From: Clostridia bacterium
GTDB taxonomy: Bacteria; Bacillota; Clostridia; Oscillospirales; Acutalibacteraceae
Assembly: GCA_900766895.1 (NCBI GenBank)
Contig: CAAFXF010000001.1
Location: 1-5,582 of the forward strand
DNA length: 5,582 nt
Direction: 5' to 3'
Positions 5,548 through 5,582 of this stretch are shown piece after piece. The stretch's first letter is position 1. Every line of letters begins with the position of its first letter. The position numbers and the translations under genes were made by a program. The notes under the pieces were generated by a model that saw only the letters and a program-made list of their open reading frames with translations, was not told the DNA's origin and made no database searches.

Positions 5548-5582
5548 ATGGAGTTTGTTCATAAAAGTGTGCTGTTTGATGA
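5548..5582 (+). CDS. rsmH: 16S rRNA (cytosine1402-N4)-methyltransferase, 5' end only
   Basis: Only 11 codons plus two bases are in the window, reading MEFVHKSVLFD. This matches the typical RsmH (MraW) N-terminus, in which a His precedes a Ser-Val-Leu and an Asp. RsmH methylates N4 of C1402 in the ribosomal P site using S-adenosylmethionine. The gene's place directly after mraZ is the standard dcw order. The ATG starts one base after the mraZ stop (5544-5546), and no good ribosome binding site precedes it, so coupling to mraZ translation is likely. The gene runs off the right edge. Confidence 0.88.
   Translation, partial: MEFVHKSVLFD

Overview
The window looks like an ordinary, chromosomal, moderately low-GC stretch from a Gram-positive bacterium. 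Clostridia is my best guess, and something near the gut Oscillospiraceae/Ruminococcaceae is plausible. The guess rests on strong AGGAGG-type ribosome binding sites, a textbook TTGACT-N17-TATAAT promoter, a gatC-gatA-gatB gene order, and an mraZ-rsmH start of a division and cell wall (dcw) cluster. The sequence alone does not fix the genus.

Region 1 (1-145) is a leader before gatC with no convincing gene. It can fold into a short hairpin (23-41) and a long, bulged hairpin (59-108). Region 2 (146-3361) is a compact operon, gatC-gatA-gatB, with gaps of 18 and 12 nt. It encodes the complete tRNA-dependent amidotransferase that turns Glu-tRNA(Gln) into Gln-tRNA(Gln) and/or Asp-tRNA(Asn) into Asn-tRNA(Asn). 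All the catalytic residues I know of in GatA are present, and GatB carries a four-cysteine zinc-site pattern. A hairpin at 3379-3403, T-rich on both sides, ends this operon and probably also the convergent gene.

Region 3 (3414-4814 or 4838, minus strand) is one sugar:cation symporter of the GPH (MelB-like) family. No sugar-degrading enzyme or regulator is visible beside it, so its substrate cannot be named. Region 4 (about 4839-5096) is a divergent control region. It holds a promoter for the transporter, a 40-bp quasi-palindrome, a strong promoter for mraZ, and repeated GTGG-containing boxes in the mraZ leader that could be MraZ autoregulatory sites. Region 5 (5097-5582) has mraZ complete and the first 11 codons of rsmH, separated by a single base and probably translationally coupled.

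The genes fall into three independent units: aminoacyl-tRNA maturation, sugar uptake, and the head of the dcw cluster. I found no mobile element, CRISPR array, tRNA/rRNA gene or undescribed protein system. What merits a second look is all non-coding: the gatC leader hairpin, the 40-bp palindrome and the mraZ leader repeats.
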